Part shown: in pieces, positions 1-11,727 of the stretch
Position numbering within the stretch: the stretch's first letter is position 1
Layout: the number at the start of each line of letters is the position of its first letter
NCBI GenBank assembly: GCA_032622095.1
Contig: CP136062.1
Location: 2,046,001-2,110,000 of the forward strand
DNA length: 64,000 nt
Direction: 5' to 3'
Source: Siphonodentalium dalli
Lineage: Eukaryota; Mollusca; Scaphopoda; Gadilida; Siphonodentaliidae
Notes under the pieces: model-generated
What the model was told of the DNA's origin: nothing
The model's database searches: none
The model's input: only the letters and a program-made list of their open reading frames with translations
Program-made: the position numbers and the translations under genes

Positions 1-719
1 AATTTTGAAATCCAAGATGGCCTCCAGCGGCCATGATTTTTGGCTGAATAACCTCAAAAGGACTCGTTCCCATCTACATGTCATTGTTAACATCCATGAC
101 AAATTTCATGAAGATCGGACTAAAGCTACGACCTGTAGCCCGCGCCAAAGGATTTAGTCATGCAAAGAGTAAAATCCAAGATGGCTGCTGGCGGCCATGT
201 TTTTTGGCCGAACGACCCCAAAATGACTCGTTCCAATCTACATTTCATTGTTAATATCCATGATAAATTTCATGAAGATCCGACTTAAGCTACGACCTGC
301 AGCCCACGCCAAAGGATTTAGTCATGCAAAGAGTAAAATCCAAAATGGCTGTTGGTGGCCATGTTTTTTGGCCGAACGACCCCAAAATGACTCGATCCCA
401 TCTACATTTCAATATTAACATCTATGACAAATTTCATGATCATCAGTCGAATAGTACGACCTGTAGCCCGCACCAATGGATTTAATTTTGAAATCCAAGA
501 TGGCCGCCAGCGGCCATGTTTTTTGGCCGAATGACCCCAAAATGACTCGTTCCCATCTACATGTCAATGTCAACATTCTTGACAAATTTCATAAAGATCA
601 AACCAAAGGTACGACCTGTAGCTCGTGCCAAAGGAAATTGTTGACAGACACACAAAGACACGGACGACGGATGCCAACCCATGGCAATAGCTCAAACTTA
701 CAAAGTAAGTTGAGCTAAT
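1..719 (+). repeat. Right end of a ~160-bp tandem repeat array (pearl/HINE-like)
   Basis: Four or more degenerate units of about 160 bp run in from the left window edge. Each carries a conserved block around AAATCCAAGATGGC, a GGCCATGTTTTTTGGCC near-palindrome and an ACGACCTG block. After the last unit come an ACAC/GACGG microsatellite (about 640-670) and a short unique tail ending GAGCTAATAA. Core repeats, then microsatellite, then hairpin tail, is the arrangement described for bivalve pearl/BIV160 repeats and Helentron-associated non-autonomous elements; that assignment is inference from structure. The same family recurs at 17180-17300, 31436-34483 and 42913-43290. Short open frames inside are coincidental. 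Confidence 0.8.
689..716 (+). other. Terminal hairpin of the 160-bp-array element
   Basis: AGCTCAAACTTAC and GTAAGTTGAGCT form a near-perfect stem (one bulged A) with an AAA loop at the extreme right end of the array element, followed by AATAA. The equivalent tail in inverse orientation is at 42914-42935, and a shortened version ends the 34483 array. A hairpin at or next to the 3' terminus is a Helitron/Helentron trait; termination here is inferred, not shown. Confidence 0.6.
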
Positions 720-720
720 A

Positions 721-972
721 ATTCAGTAGCTGACCTAAGGACCTGGGGTCAGGTGACGTCAAATTCGGAGTGTGAGAGCAACATCACGATTGGTGGAAAC
801 TGCGAGTTCAAGGGTCATTCATATACCCCTGATGTTTCACGTGCTCATATACCCCCGATGTTTGGCGCACATTCTCTTATACCCCGCCGTCAAGGGTGAC
901 GGGGGACATGGTGATTTAAACATGGCGTTGTAGCCAATCAGATTGCTAGTTACAACCGGGTGTGGGGACAAA
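721..972 (+). repeat. Dispersed repeat X, copy 1
   Basis: This segment, from ATTCAGTAGCTG to GGGTGTGGGGACAA, is shared in the same orientation with about 40632-40838. The second copy is shorter. It lies directly against the terminus of the preceding array element and the start of repeat Y. No coding potential seen; the family is unknown to me. Confidence 0.55.
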
Positions 973-1833
973 GTGTATTAGTTACATGTATAACATTTTC
1001 AAGATCGATTCCGGCATAAACGGTGTAAACTGCGTGTAAGTTACGGTAAGTATAACGTTTGGTGGCACCCGGAATTGACAGTGTTACTAGTACTAATATA
1101 GATGGTGACCCGACTATTAATTGAAAAAATGAAATTGACAAGACAATGTCTCACTCGTCGTTTGAGGTCAAAGACATCACTGCGACATGATGGCAATGAT
1201 TGATGCTTTATCGTTTGTCGGAGACCGCTTTGATCTAGACACTGTGTATATTTCAATTGATCTCGCACCGTCGGGTTATGATGCGATCTCTGTGAAGGTC
1301 GCTTAAGGATGAAGTTAAGGTGACGTCAATGTCACGTCATTGGTACTACCGTATATAAATGAGACTGGATTTAAGAACTGGTTATCGTACCGGTATTCTA
1401 CAACGTCGTAGCCTATACTATAGGGCGTATTTAGTCGGAACATTAACATTTTATAGTGACACCGCTCGGCACCAGTTTATTGGTGATCCCTAAACGAAAT
1501 CTCGAACGCCGATAATAAATTTAAGACCTGTATAAATGATCGTGTTTTTAATCATTATCCACCACATGTCAAATTATATAATTACATTCAGTGTGTTGGA
1601 TAAATATTAAGATGTTTACTGTATTATTTCCCAAATAAATTGGTGTCTATGCAGGGAAATGCGCTATGCAATAGACTGTCATTGCATCAGTCATCAGTGT
1701 ACGCCATGTACAATGAATTTTCCGTACCATGTTATGTTTGAAAGTTTTGATATCGGGTACCGACCAGTCGACGCAACGTGACTTTTGGACCTCGACTAGT
1801 CGACTTTGGAATTCACTAATCGTTTCAACACTA
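971..1833 (-). mobile_element. hAT-like dispersed element (family Y), copy A
   Basis: The reverse complement of this stretch matches 49736-50582 along most of its ~860 bp. Read on the minus strand it begins TAGTGTTGAAACGATTAGTG followed by a CGACTAGTCG palindrome, a style of terminus common in hAT transposons. The distal end is not clear, because the sequence changes to repeat X at about 970. I see no transposase reading frame, so this would be a non-autonomous or deleted copy. The hAT assignment is an inference from the terminus only. Confidence 0.5.
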
Positions 1834-2280
1834 GACTGCGCCACGATTATGGTACAACCGTGATGAACACGCGAACCATCACAGACCTACCGGTACCTGC
1901 AGGTTGCACAATAACACACAGACCTTCCACGAGTAACCAGCGCCGGGACTGGGAGGCCAATACATATGAACAGTGGGCTATTGAGCAACTTAGCCTATAC
2001 TATAGATACACATTGGACTATACGGAGGTCCCCGATGGTCGTGGGGGGAGACTCAAGGGGATATAATGATTTTTTTTATATAAATTTATTATGCAGTCTA
2101 TTCCCGGTGATAAAAGACTTGTAAGTGGTATACAAAGATTCGAAATATCCCTAATCACACGACCGCTTTCAAATCAGAATGTAAGAACTAAGATTCGAAA
2201 TTGAATTGAATCTTCGTCAGGCCCTACCACTGACTGTACCAGTACCACAGGGGTTAACTTTAAAGTTACTCAGCCGTTGT
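1834..2280. other. Stretch without a recognised gene
   Basis: An 86-codon open frame (1806-2066, plus strand) overlaps the hAT-like terminus and has no recognisable motif. It is not accepted as a gene. The rest is AT-rich and unremarkable. Confidence 0.4.
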
Positions 2281-3270
2281 CAGGTCGGGCACACATCAAA
2301 AACGGTCTACGTAGCTCGTTTTGTCTACTGTAGCCCGATTGAGCTACGTTTTTAATGTGATTTACACGCCTCCTGCGATTATCGCCATACCACGACAAAA
2401 GCGCATTTCGAATTTTCGTGCATTAGTTGTGTACCACTATCACGTCTACAAAGAAGCAAAAAACTCAACGACTCACCACGGCTTTAATACCTTTTGAGCG
2501 ATTCAAAATCGATTTGTTTTGGTCAATTTACCAAGAAAAACCGTAAGAAATGATCATCAAAATCTCTTGATCAAAATGTAAATCTTCATCAAATCTGAGG
2601 TAGTTCCGGTCGCAATTGTGTTCGTAAACATCCGTGTGCAGGCGATAATCTGATTGGTTGCATTTAGCCGGGGATTAATGGTACCGGTACGTTCTTAATG
2701 GAATTTCAGTGTAACATCTATCTGTTGGAATGTACGGAACGACAAATGGACAACCATATTTGTATAACTGTAATGTTATGCGAGGTGCTTCCAAATTTCA
2801 AAGTAGGGTTGTGAATCGTGTTTCCGTAGTTGCCTTCTCTGAATGGCGGTCGCCAAACATTTAACAAATACTCGTCTCCGAGTGAAGCTGTTCGCTTTAT
2901 CCAATCACTAATCAGGTGAGCCACATGCATAAACTGGACGTTCTTGACCTTCAAAAATAAATATCCTGCAAAAACAAATGGATTGTTCCCTACTTTTTAT
3001 GGCAAAATCTGATATTTTCTTGAAAGTCAAAGTTACCAAACGCTAACAGGTCTTAATTAAAACATCGTTAATTGCGCCTAAGCCGCGGTGAGTCGTTGTG
3101 TTTTTTGTTTCTTTGTAGACGCAATAGTGGTACACAACTAATGAACGAAAATTCGAAATGCGCTTTTCTTGTGGTATGGCGTTAATAGATGGAGGTGTGT
3201 AAATCACCTCAATCGGGCTACAGTAGACAAAATGAGCTACGTAGACCGTTTTGGATGTGTGCCCGACCTG
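2281..3270. mobile_element. Foldback element with ~200-bp inverted arms
   Basis: The left arm (2281-2485, starting CAGGTCGGGCACAC) is the imperfect reverse complement of the right arm (3078-3270, ending GTGTGCCCGACCTG). Both arms share TACGTAG-containing blocks and the CGACTCACCACGGC block in mirrored order. The ~590-bp centre is AT-rich and contains no convincing reading frame. This fits a foldback/MITE-like non-autonomous DNA element. No target duplication could be fixed, because flank similarity decays gradually. Confidence 0.65.
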
Positions 3271-3276
3271 GTGGTA

Positions 3277-4734
3277 GCACCTGGACCAGTGTGCCTCTAA
3301 CCAGTATTGGTTGCTGCACTGAAATATCAACACTGACAACAGCTACTGTCAGTACTGAGCTAGTGACCTACAGGCTCCAGTCCAGATGCAGCGAATTTAG
3401 GAAAATTAATTTTAAACATGCATAAACTTCTATTTACTGATTATTCGTATTGTCATGCTATTTTGCATACATTATTGTCATTAAAATAGTACATCTACAT
3501 GTAGTTCATCTTGCGAAACATCATTTCTCAATTTATATCATGATTAGCAATTTAGCGGTCATTTGTCAAAGGCATTGCCATTGTTATTTTTTTTGCGAAA
3601 TCGCTGAAATTTAACATCGTCGGCAACCTTTGAACATTCTTGTGCCAAGTTGTGGCTTGTCTGGCTAAACTTTTCTATCAAATATCATGTTCAAATGGTG
3701 TTCGTAAATTGGCACAAAATGCTTACCACAGTGACAGTGATGTGTATTTCTCCGTCTTGACAAATATTCGTGTTCTGTCGATCAGATTACACAATATAGA
3801 CATTTCAATGTCATGTCTGCGGACTATTGACATAATTGTTTTGCGTAATAATTCACCACAAATTACACAAACTTGTATTTGATTCGCTTTTGCACAAAAA
3901 CACAAATTTGGCCAACAATTTAATACACTACATAATTATATTCCTTCTTTCCTGTGTGAATATAATGACTCAAATGATAAAAATGTTGCGAACTATTTTT
4001 TATCTCGCCGATGTTAGGATGAGCAGTACTTTGGATTTCCTTAGTAACCGTCGATTTAAAGGGGAACCGCTGAATATTGGTTGATTAAGTTATAAATATA
4101 ATTCCGGTTTGTTGGCTTCGAGCTTTGCCACTATTCCATCAATCTTTTATGTGAAAACGTCTATAGAAAATTAAAGACAAGCTCCAAATGTACAATAGGC
4201 AAACTAGAATTGTGTTTCGAGTCAAATATTTGTAATAATTGAATGAAATATGAACACAAAACCTTTACAGAACAATTACAACTTACTACAAATTACTATT
4301 GTCGTTTCGAATTTCAGCACTTTTAGTCTCTTGTAAGTTGTAACAAATGTAAGTTGTTGACATTTTATGGAAAAATATCATCCACAAATTTACAATATTT
4401 CGATATTTATAATGGAGTCTAACTCACCTTTGCTCCTGACCACTTTAATCAGTTATGTTATTGTTAATTATTATGAACTTTGAGGTGGAACCGGATACTG
4501 GAATATCTAAGTCTCTAGGTCACTAGGTCAACCGTCGTAACTAATAAGTAACGTTAATTTTGATGGGGAATTGATAAGTAACGTCAATTTTGATAGGTCA
4601 GTATTTTAGTAACACATCGCTATTTATAGATTTCCCGCCAAAACATCGAATAGTATAGCGTTCATCTCGCGTACACGTATATGCTTATCGCTCGCGAACG
4701 AGACCCCTGCGGGGTCTCGTTTCGGGCTCGCTAT
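3277..4734. other. AT-rich stretch, nothing recognised
   Basis: Both strands show only short open frames without motifs and several homopolymer or AT tracts. A short GC-rich inverted motif, GAGACCCC..GGGGTCTC, occurs around 4700-4718 just before the triplet tract and could form a hairpin. Confidence 0.4.
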
Positions 4735-5067
4735 AAGTAGTAGTATTAATGGTAGTAGTAGTAGTTGTAGTAGCTATAGTAGTAGTAGTAGTAGTAATAG
4801 TAGTAGTAGTAGTATAAGTAGTATAAGTAGTAGTAGTAGTATAAGTATAAGTAGTATTAGTAGTAGTAGTAATAGTAGTAGTAGTATAATTAGTAGTAGC
4901 AGCAACCGTAGTAATAATAGTAGTCGTAGTAGTAATATTGGTAGTAGTAGTAGTAGTATTATAAATAGTAGTATAAGTAGTAGTAATAGTATTAGTAGTA
5001 GCAGTAATAGTAGTAGAGTAATAGTAGTAGTAGTAGTAGTAACAGTAGTAGTGATAGTAGTAGTAGC

Positions 5068-5098
<31 letters not shown>

Positions 5099-5117
5099 TT
5101 ATAAGTAGTAGTAATAA

Positions 5118-5149
<32 letters not shown>

Positions 5150-5375
5150 TAAGTAGTAGTAACAGAATTAGTAGTAGAGTAGTAATGGTAGTAATTGTAG
5201 TAGTAATAGTAGTAGTAGTAGTAGTACTAGTAGTAGTAAAAGTAGTAGTAAAAGTAGTAAAGTAGTAATATTATTAGTAGTAGTAGTGGTGGTAGTGGTT
5301 GTGGTGGTGGTGGTTGTGGTGGTGGTGGTGGTGGTGGTGGTAGTGGGGATGGTGGTGGTGGTGGTGGTGGTAGTG

Positions 5376-5429
<54 letters not shown>

Positions 5430-5470
5430 TAGTAGTAGTGGTAGTAGTAGTAGTAGTAGTAGTAGTAGTA
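4735..5470. repeat. Long (TAG)n / (GGT)n triplet microsatellite
   Basis: About 735 bp of almost continuous AGT/TAG triplets, with sporadic ATA, AAT and AAG variants. A GTG-rich core (about 5285-5380) is followed by a purer TAG run to 5469. The apparent low-complexity Thr, Leu or Tyr frames on the minus strand are products of the repeat and are not genes. Length and partial purity suggest active slippage. Confidence 0.95.
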
Positions 5471-8400
5471 CATACCACACAATTCTACGTTATCTAAGCC
5501 GTCTAGTTACAAGAGCTGAAGATTACTATTTGATGTGTACTGTACTTACTAGTCATCAGTTATTCAAAAACTGATATTGATATAATGTGTTGAATAGTTT
5601 AAACTTTAAAGTTTAACTTAAGCAGAACCTGGTTGAATATCTACCATATGTTGGGTCGTTCCCATCCTCAAGCTATTGGTGCCATGGAGACATTCAATGT
5701 TATTTTGCTATTTTGCATGCGAAGAGGTAGACTGCTTGGGACCTCGTGGTATATATATTCAGACCAGGTATTCATCTTTTTGGTTCTAACTTTGACAATT
5801 TAGCCAAACAAATTATCTTCATATCAGGCAAAACAATAATTCCTGTTTTTAGGGTTACATGGTCCAAAATAATTAGGGTAGGTCGGTAGGGATTATTTTT
5901 ATTTTCAAATGTTTTTATTGTGAATTCCATTTGGCTGAATTATATGGTCTCAGGTCTAGACCACTCTAATAATCACGGTGTTCCATGTCAGGACTTGGTC
6001 TCACGAAACCATGGTAACAAGCTAGGATCGGCGCATTGTTGTACAATCAACGACAATCAATGCCAATCTATGGACAAAATCGTGCTGAGCGCTGCATCGA
6101 GATTGGTGTGATCCAAACCTGAGCACGTGAAAGCGGCTTATATCCGTGTTGTATAGCGGTATCTGTATGCCGTCGCCGTTCGACGGGGATCACGGGGCAT
6201 TGGTGGTGCGGATTTCTCACCCCCTATGCGGATGTCACGACGTTGTCAGTTTTAGGGGTGGGGGAAGTCTACGCAGAAAGTAAATTCACCGAGAAACACT
6301 CCGCTGTGTGTAGAAATACCGACGTCGGAAAGGGACCGACAAACTTGCCCAGATACACGAATCGGATTATCCTCACTTAGAGTGGATCGCGAATCCGCGC
6401 TTGTCGGCATTCGAACCAGCTTCGTCGGCGCTAGATGGCAAATGGCGGCATAATGCCCCGAGCATTCTACCGACGGGATCACCGGCGTCCTTTACAATCA
6501 ATGTATAGTGTAAAATATTGTTTGTTCAGATCAAGAACCAACTATATATTGTTCAACTTTGCGTCAAAATATTACACATAAATTACATTCATCTCTTGAA
6601 CATTTCGAACCATTATTATAGGGGATATCAGGTGGGAATTTCCAATAACTGGAAATAGTGAGGTACTTGTTGGGAATTTTCAACAATTCATTGGGGTAAG
6701 GGGGGTGACATGTGCAATGTAACTTCGCGGACTTGGGAATTTGCAATAAGTTGAAAATTTAGAAAGATTGTAAATAACTATCGCCGTGATTGAAGTTATT
6801 GAAAATAATTTTCCAGAAAATGTAATGGTCACAACGGGGGGGGGGGGGGGGGGGGGGGGGGTATCGGAAAAAATATCGAGATGGGTGCGTTGTATCACAC
6901 TCCCGATAGCAGATATTTCCATTGCCGTGTAAATTTTTTCCAAATCCATGTTTAAAGATAAATTATGACAAATAAACCAATTTGAAATGTCAAGGCTTAA
7001 GAAACTGGACCAAATAAATCATTAATCAAGAGCAGGGGTCCGATGCATTTAATTTAATTTAATTCAATTTAATCGGACATTTCCTTATTTTGAACCACAA
7101 TTTTTCGTTCTGTCTTAATATAAATTTGAGAGTTTTTGCTGTTATATTGTATATCAAGTCAAGCAATAATTTATTCTCAAATGATGAATTAGTACTATCA
7201 AAACTAGCTCCGACCTCAATTCATAGCAGAAACACGGAACGAAAGACACCCGCATCCAATGCGGATTACGTTCCGATTGCAAAACTACTATCATTCCCTA
7301 TTTATCCGTGTCAACCAACCCCATCGATAACATATTAGAAATAATAGCACGAAAATCTGACTTAAGGGTCAGACGCACTTTGGCCAAAATATGGCTGAAA
7401 TCATTGAAAACATCACTGTTGTATGAGCCAGAAACAACAATGGAAAACAGTAAATGCATAGCAACCACATATCAGATAGCTCAGCATTATATATAGAATG
7501 TGTCGGTGAAATGTTATAGTATGCTGGAGGTGTGGTTTCCTTTAAAAACACTTTGGTTTGACAAATGTGGGAAATATATGGGGAAAATAACATGTCTTTA
7601 GGTACCGAGAACTTTTAAATAACTAAAACTATTTTACCAAAGAATTGACCATGGTGTGCTATGGTATCTGGTTTACATGAGAGGAGCCATGTTTTGTTTG
7701 TAAAATGAGCTGCTTTGCCATCAGAGACGGATTCCAAGATGACGACAATCTGCACTATCAATGGCCGCCATTGAAAACGTAAGTCAAAATTTATTCTGTT
7801 CGTTTGCAAATATCACAATATGCGTACCCGATCAGCACCCAATCTCCAATGGGTTATCTGAATAACTATCAGGAGAAGTCATATTGACATTATTGACTTC
7901 CAGTCTAACTACATTTACAGAAAAACAAGATGAAAACATTTGATGGAAATTTAAAGTAAAAATAAAATTTCGCTCATCTATCGAAAATAAGCTTGAAATC
8001 ATTGTGACAATATTAAAACGACATAATTCATCTCTTAAAAGTATCAAAATTGCACATAGTTAGTAATTTTTAGGTTTAGTTACATTAGTTTCCCCACATA
8101 ATACGATAATATAGATTTTCTGTGTAAAATACGGGGAACTATATATTACGGCATACTAAAGTGAGTTATGAAACCATTTCCGGTAATTTCGGGGAAATTT
8201 AAAACCGAAAGTTGATTTTCACTTCAAATTTGTGAATTTAGGCATTGTCTAATGTCCGATCGCTCTCAATGACGACCCATATTTAAGGAAGAGTAACTGA
8301 GAACATGTCAGCCCTGGTGGTACCAACGATCGCATGAATGATTTTGTGCCTGGCGTAAGTTTGATAAAGTTTCGAAGACTTACAATATTTGTTTACAAAA

Positions 8401-9026
8401 TGGCTGACCGACGACAATTTCAACTACTCTGACATTTTATAACAAGAAAACTCTCAACACACAACGTTTGTAACGCTAGTCATATATATGTTATTTTTAT
8501 CATTATACTCATGGTTGCCAGGTATTTTTTCTTGAGCCATTTCTCATAAACAAAATTAATCCTGCTGCCAAGTTCTGGTCACATGCTATTTTGTATTGCT
8601 GACCAGAGCGGACACACCACAATATTTTTTATGATTTGGAGGAGTTACGTCTAGATATTTTGTGACTTGTGTCCTATTTTGGTTGTAATCAAATTATAAT
8701 AGTTAATTTTATAATCCTATCAAGTGCCTAATTTAGGCTGAAAGTGAAATTAATAATCATAATATTAATAGTGTCAGCATGATCTACTCAGATCACATGG
8801 CAATTTCACTCTGACTCTGTCTCGATGCCAAATATTAAATAATACATGTGATCGTTGGGAATTTTCTCCAAATTAATAATCATGTTGACACTATTGCCAG
8901 GCAACCGAATGACATGCTATTATTCAACTATACTAGTTGAATATGTATATGTATTATTATCGTTTCGTGGATCTTCAAAACAAGGGAAATAATCCAACAA
9001 TAAATACCATGTATGTGGCTTACTAT
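5471..9026. other. AT-rich DNA without recognised genes
   Basis: This long stretch has no reading frame with recognisable motifs. Points of note are an uninterrupted 25-G run at 6837-6861 and a GC-richer island at about 6120-6480. A tRNA-like but non-canonical stretch lies there on the minus strand (see rejected items). The texture resembles intron or intergenic DNA. Confidence 0.4.
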
Positions 9027-9079
9027 ATCATGCCATGAATCGCTATGTATGGGCACAGAATAGAGATTCATGGCATGAT
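9027..9079. repeat. Perfect 15-bp inverted repeat
   Basis: ATCATGCCATGAATC (9027-9041) is exactly reverse-complemented at 9065-9079, with a 23-nt spacer. It would form a hairpin in RNA or single-stranded DNA. Function unknown. Confidence 0.8.
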
Positions 9080-9630
9080 CTAATTCCACACAAATGATTC
9101 ACGAATCAAATTTTATATTCAAAGCCTGTTCATTTACTGTATTATTGTTACACTTCATTGACTTCAATGTGGCTATATGTTCAAGGGTCTCATAATCTAT
9201 GCATAAAATAGGAAGAAAATTGGTTCAATATCGTCATATTTAACTATTTTTATTTAGTCAAATTTAGGATGTGCCACACCTGGTTATCATGTTACAGGTA
9301 CTTGGCTTGCATATACATGATCAACATTTGGGAACAGGTAGTGAAAGAGCTACAATTCATGGTAAAATATGCATATGCATGCTGGAGTATTATATATACC
9401 CCCTCCCCCCAAGTTGGAAATAAATGTAAGTCTGACCAAACATTAATAGTTGGAAATTTCACAACACAATATGTTAGTAATTAATATGCAGCAATCTGAT
9501 TTTCCACATGTGGAATATTATTGCAACTTAAACCTCAAACAATATTTTAACTCACTCAGTGTTATCCTAATGTTCATAAAATATTGCTTTTGGATTTGTT
9601 AACCTACAAAATGTTTTGTCTTAATTACAG

Positions 9631-9742
9631 TTGACTGAACACTAACACATTGGATTGTTATGGGGTTGCGTTGCCCTGTACCCGGTAGGAGAAGTGCAAT
9701 GAGAGTAAATTCCTGATTACCTGTAACTGTCAACATGTACAG
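9631..9742 (+). other. Candidate non-coding exon
   Basis: A pyrimidine-rich acceptor ending TTAATTACAG (to 9630) and a strong donor ACAG|GTAAGT (at 9743) bracket 112 nt. All three forward frames meet a stop within the first 15 nt, so it cannot be an internal coding exon. It could be a UTR or lncRNA exon, or chance. Confidence 0.2.
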
Positions 9743-9830
9743 GTAAGTTGAGATACATAATTTTAATTCATTAAGGTGGATACCACAATTAGCTGGAAAC
9801 AAATGTTTTGAACATCCCATCACATTTAAT

Positions 9831-10181
9831 AATGCTGAAGGGGTCACTCTCACCAAAACAGTGCTGAAGGGTACACAGGGTTTGAAAATGTGTTGACGGG
9901 TACACAGGTTTTGAAATATCGTTCTAAATGACGTTTAGTTTTCCTATCTGCCTTGATTTCTGTTTGAGAATAATTGTTTGCGACTTTGCGTTCCAATCAA
10001 CATTAAAATAAACTGAAAACAAACTGCTAATTGGGCGCCAGACTATCAGCAACACAGTTTAAGTAACGGTGTTCGTGCCGATCACAAACCCTGAGTACCC
10101 TTTGAACAACACATTTTCAAACCCTGTGTACCCTTCAGAACTTTTTTTGGTGCGAGTGACCCCTTCAGCTTTAATAACATT
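9831..10181. repeat. Inverted repeat pair (small foldback)
   Basis: 9831-9895 and 10107-10181 are mirrored imperfect copies containing GAAGGGTACACAGGGTTTG and GGGGTCACTC blocks. They are separated by about 210 bp of unrelated AT-rich DNA. The left side also carries a further partial repeat of the GGGTACACAGG block. Probably a small non-autonomous element; no reading frame. Confidence 0.65.
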
Positions 10182-11334
10182 AAATCACATTTGTGATTTT
10201 GTCCCCCCTTATAATATATCTCTTTATGCTTGTACCAGAGTTAAAGATGCACAGTTGTTGTCCCGTGAACTGGGGTCTTTGTTAAATTCAATATAAAATA
10301 CATGTGAATTATCAAAATATTTCTGTTTGATTTTATCCTGTCACTGCCATCCGATAGCAAAGACACATTCAGGATCTATTAAGTGGTGTCTAATGCGAAT
10401 TTACCACGAGGGAGCTTTTGTTATTTTATTTGTGTAAACGTGGTGTTGGTGGCACCCCCCCCCCCCCCTCCCAAGAAAGCTAATGCTGTTATACATCGGT
10501 GGTGCGAAATTGAAAGTTAAGAACATTTGTATTAAAATTTGGCTGTCTCTTATAAGTGATTGAAATAACTTGGAATTAAAGAAATGGAATCCTTGCCATT
10601 TGTAATCAATGACAATAACTGCGAAGTTGCCTTGCTGATACCAGTGGTAGCAACATTGAGCAGATGAGCAGGTATGTAATTTAATTTAGCGTCAATATTG
10701 CACAATGGTACAGGCTATGACCATTACCCATGGTCCATTATATGACAAATACATTACTGTACAGAAAGTGACACCTTTGAGGTCAATATAAACTATTTCA
10801 ACAGGCTTATCACCAATATGCAATGGTATACTGTGAGATTGATTACTTTGACCCCAGTCCTTGTATGAAACCTCAAAATTTATGATTTATTCATATGTAT
10901 TTATTTGGTCAATGACTCAATTCAGTTAAGTATGACATCAGTGACAATCTATCATATATTGAGAGATAGTATGCATTGACAAGCTGAATGAGAGTACTAT
11001 AGTATCTTTCGAAAGTTCAGCAAAAAAAATAAAAAAATTGAAAATTCAATAATAAATAATAAATTAATTATGAAATTAATTATTAGTTAATAATAATAAA
11101 TTGATACATATATAATTGTATTATTGTATTATGAGTGTTGCCATTTAATATACAAATATACAGACTGATGGCTTTTTTTTTACAAGTTCAATTGATTTAT
11201 TATTTGTCCATCCTGTCCTCCATACATTTCTAAATAGTCCCAATTGCAAATGTCTGGCTTATTATTGCCATTTTTCAAAATAGGGTACTCATAATTTGAC
11301 TTCATTTATAAGAATTGTGTTTCTTCTTCTGCAG
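10182..11334. other. AT-rich stretch with one good splice donor
   Basis: Mostly AT-rich, including a C-run at about 10457-10470 and an A/T-only block near 11020-11110. A donor-like GCAG|GTATGT occurs at 10672. No reading frame with motifs is seen. It could be the intron upstream of the candidate exon at 11335. Confidence 0.35.
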
Positions 11335-11414
11335 AAAAACGGCTCCTCTCATGGAAAGCAGATATGATGCTACATCTGTCACCAGAGTTTAACGATGAAA
11401 GTGGTAGTAGATAA
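11335..11414 (+). CDS. Candidate 3'-terminal coding exon (host gene)
   Basis: A very good acceptor (TTTCTTCTTCTGCAG, ending 11334) precedes a short sequence open in two frames. One stops at TAA 11412-11414. The other stops earlier at a TAA around 11389-11391 and would end in a TSVTRV-type tail. Which frame is used depends on the preceding exon, which I could not define. A donor at 10672 is a possible partner. Product unknown. The support is the splice signal alone, so this is tentative. Confidence 0.25.
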
Positions 11415-11727
11415 AAGTTATCGGTACCTAAAGTGAACTGATTATAAAATGTAACCAATCTCTCTTAATTACTCTCATGATGTTCATATTTCAAAATGTT
11501 CAATACATGATAGGCATTCCTCTATATGTGTTCTACATCTCCGTGAAGTTCCATTCCGTACGGTTGTGGATTTATCAAGATTTTACCAAATTACCTGACC
11601 CACCCAAAATTGAAATAAATTGGGCAAACGTGCGTCTCCCCCTTAATCCAGCTAACCGTAATATGCATTCAAACAAAACAAGGATGTTATAAATAAAACT
11701 CCACTGTAAAGCCAGATAAACGCACGC

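Noticed and set aside
5168-5482. Three minus-strand open frames with poly-Thr, poly-Leu/Pro and poly-Tyr/His
   Set aside because: They are reading-frame artefacts of the TAG/GGT triplet tract.
6405-6482. tRNA-like sequence on the minus strand (7-bp acceptor-like stem, GGTTCGAAT box)
   Set aside because: The T-arm lacks its 3' strand and the anticodon arm does not form, so it is not a canonical tRNA; at most a SINE-like relic.
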